From an uncultured Lachnospiraceae bacterium (GTDB lineage Bacteria > Bacillota > Clostridia > Lachnospirales > Lachnospiraceae), in NCBI GenBank assembly GCA_900550235.1, contig URRQ01000073.1, forward strand, positions 1 to 5,522: DNA of 5,522 nt, given 5' to 3'. Positions 5,517 through 5,522 of this stretch are shown in pieces. Every line of letters begins with the position of its first letter. Positions within the stretch are counted from its first letter, which is position 1. The notes beneath the pieces are model-generated. The model did not search any database. It was not told the DNA's origin and worked only from the letters and a program-made list of their open reading frames with translations. A program made the translations under genes and the position numbers.

Positions 5517-5522
5517 GTTTAT

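Larger units (their letters stand above)
4801..5522 (-). mobile_element. IS200-type insertion sequence (IS200/IS605 family, tnpA only)
   Basis: The element consists of one HUH transposase gene flanked by subterminal hairpins rather than terminal inverted repeats, the hallmark of this family, which moves as single-stranded circles. The hairpin near the left end is at 5500-5516 and that near the right end at 4801-4828. The length of about 720 bases matches IS200-type elements. No tnpB is present. The right boundary is placed just outside the 4801-4828 stem, near minus-strand CTTGAC; the left boundary is at or just beyond the window edge, so its target tetra- or pentanucleotide cannot be read. 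The transposase is full length with all key residues and the element may be active. Confidence 0.85.

Overview
The window looks like a piece of a Firmicutes chromosome, most likely a gut clostridium of the Lachnospiraceae type. Grounds: AT-rich spacers, strong GGAGG-type ribosome sites, a Csp-type subtilisin protease of the kind common in spore-forming Clostridia, and an IS200-like element with clostridial-looking TnpA. All genes I can support lie on the minus strand; the open frames on the plus strand are shadows.

Layout in the direction of transcription (high to low coordinates). About 5522-4801: an IS200-type insertion sequence with one gene, tnpA (HUH/Y1 transposase). It has a hairpin near its left end, a promoter with an extended -10, and an unusually structured tail of four tight hairpins between the tnpA stop and the right end. 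4717-3761: an unrecognised protein with about five membrane segments, an acidic/basic cytosolic linker and a small C-terminal domain predicted outside the membrane. 3684-1900: a complete subtilase (S8) with prodomain, intact Asp-His-Ser triad and a large insert before the Ser, as in CspB-like germination proteases; a candidate sporulation-type promoter precedes it. 1899-1707: an AT-rich spacer with a good sigma-A-type promoter whose -10 lies inside a palindrome. 1706-1284: a small winged-helix-like protein. 1251-1108: a stretch that reads like the decayed 3' end of a gene. 1115-924: a small unrecognised ORF overlapping that remnant. 881 to the left edge: an AlbA_2/Schlafen-type ATP-binding protein, cut by the window.

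Functionally the region is a mosaic. The protease is visibly GC-richer than its AT-rich neighbours (membrane protein, winged-helix protein, IS), which suggests accessory genes inserted around it. The last two genes (63-aa ORF and AlbA_2 protein) are closely spaced and could be co-transcribed. I see no clear defence system, CRISPR array, tRNA or rRNA. The most unusual features are the structured IS tail and a near-perfect 15-base inverted repeat that pairs the tnpA leader with the tnpA 3' region.
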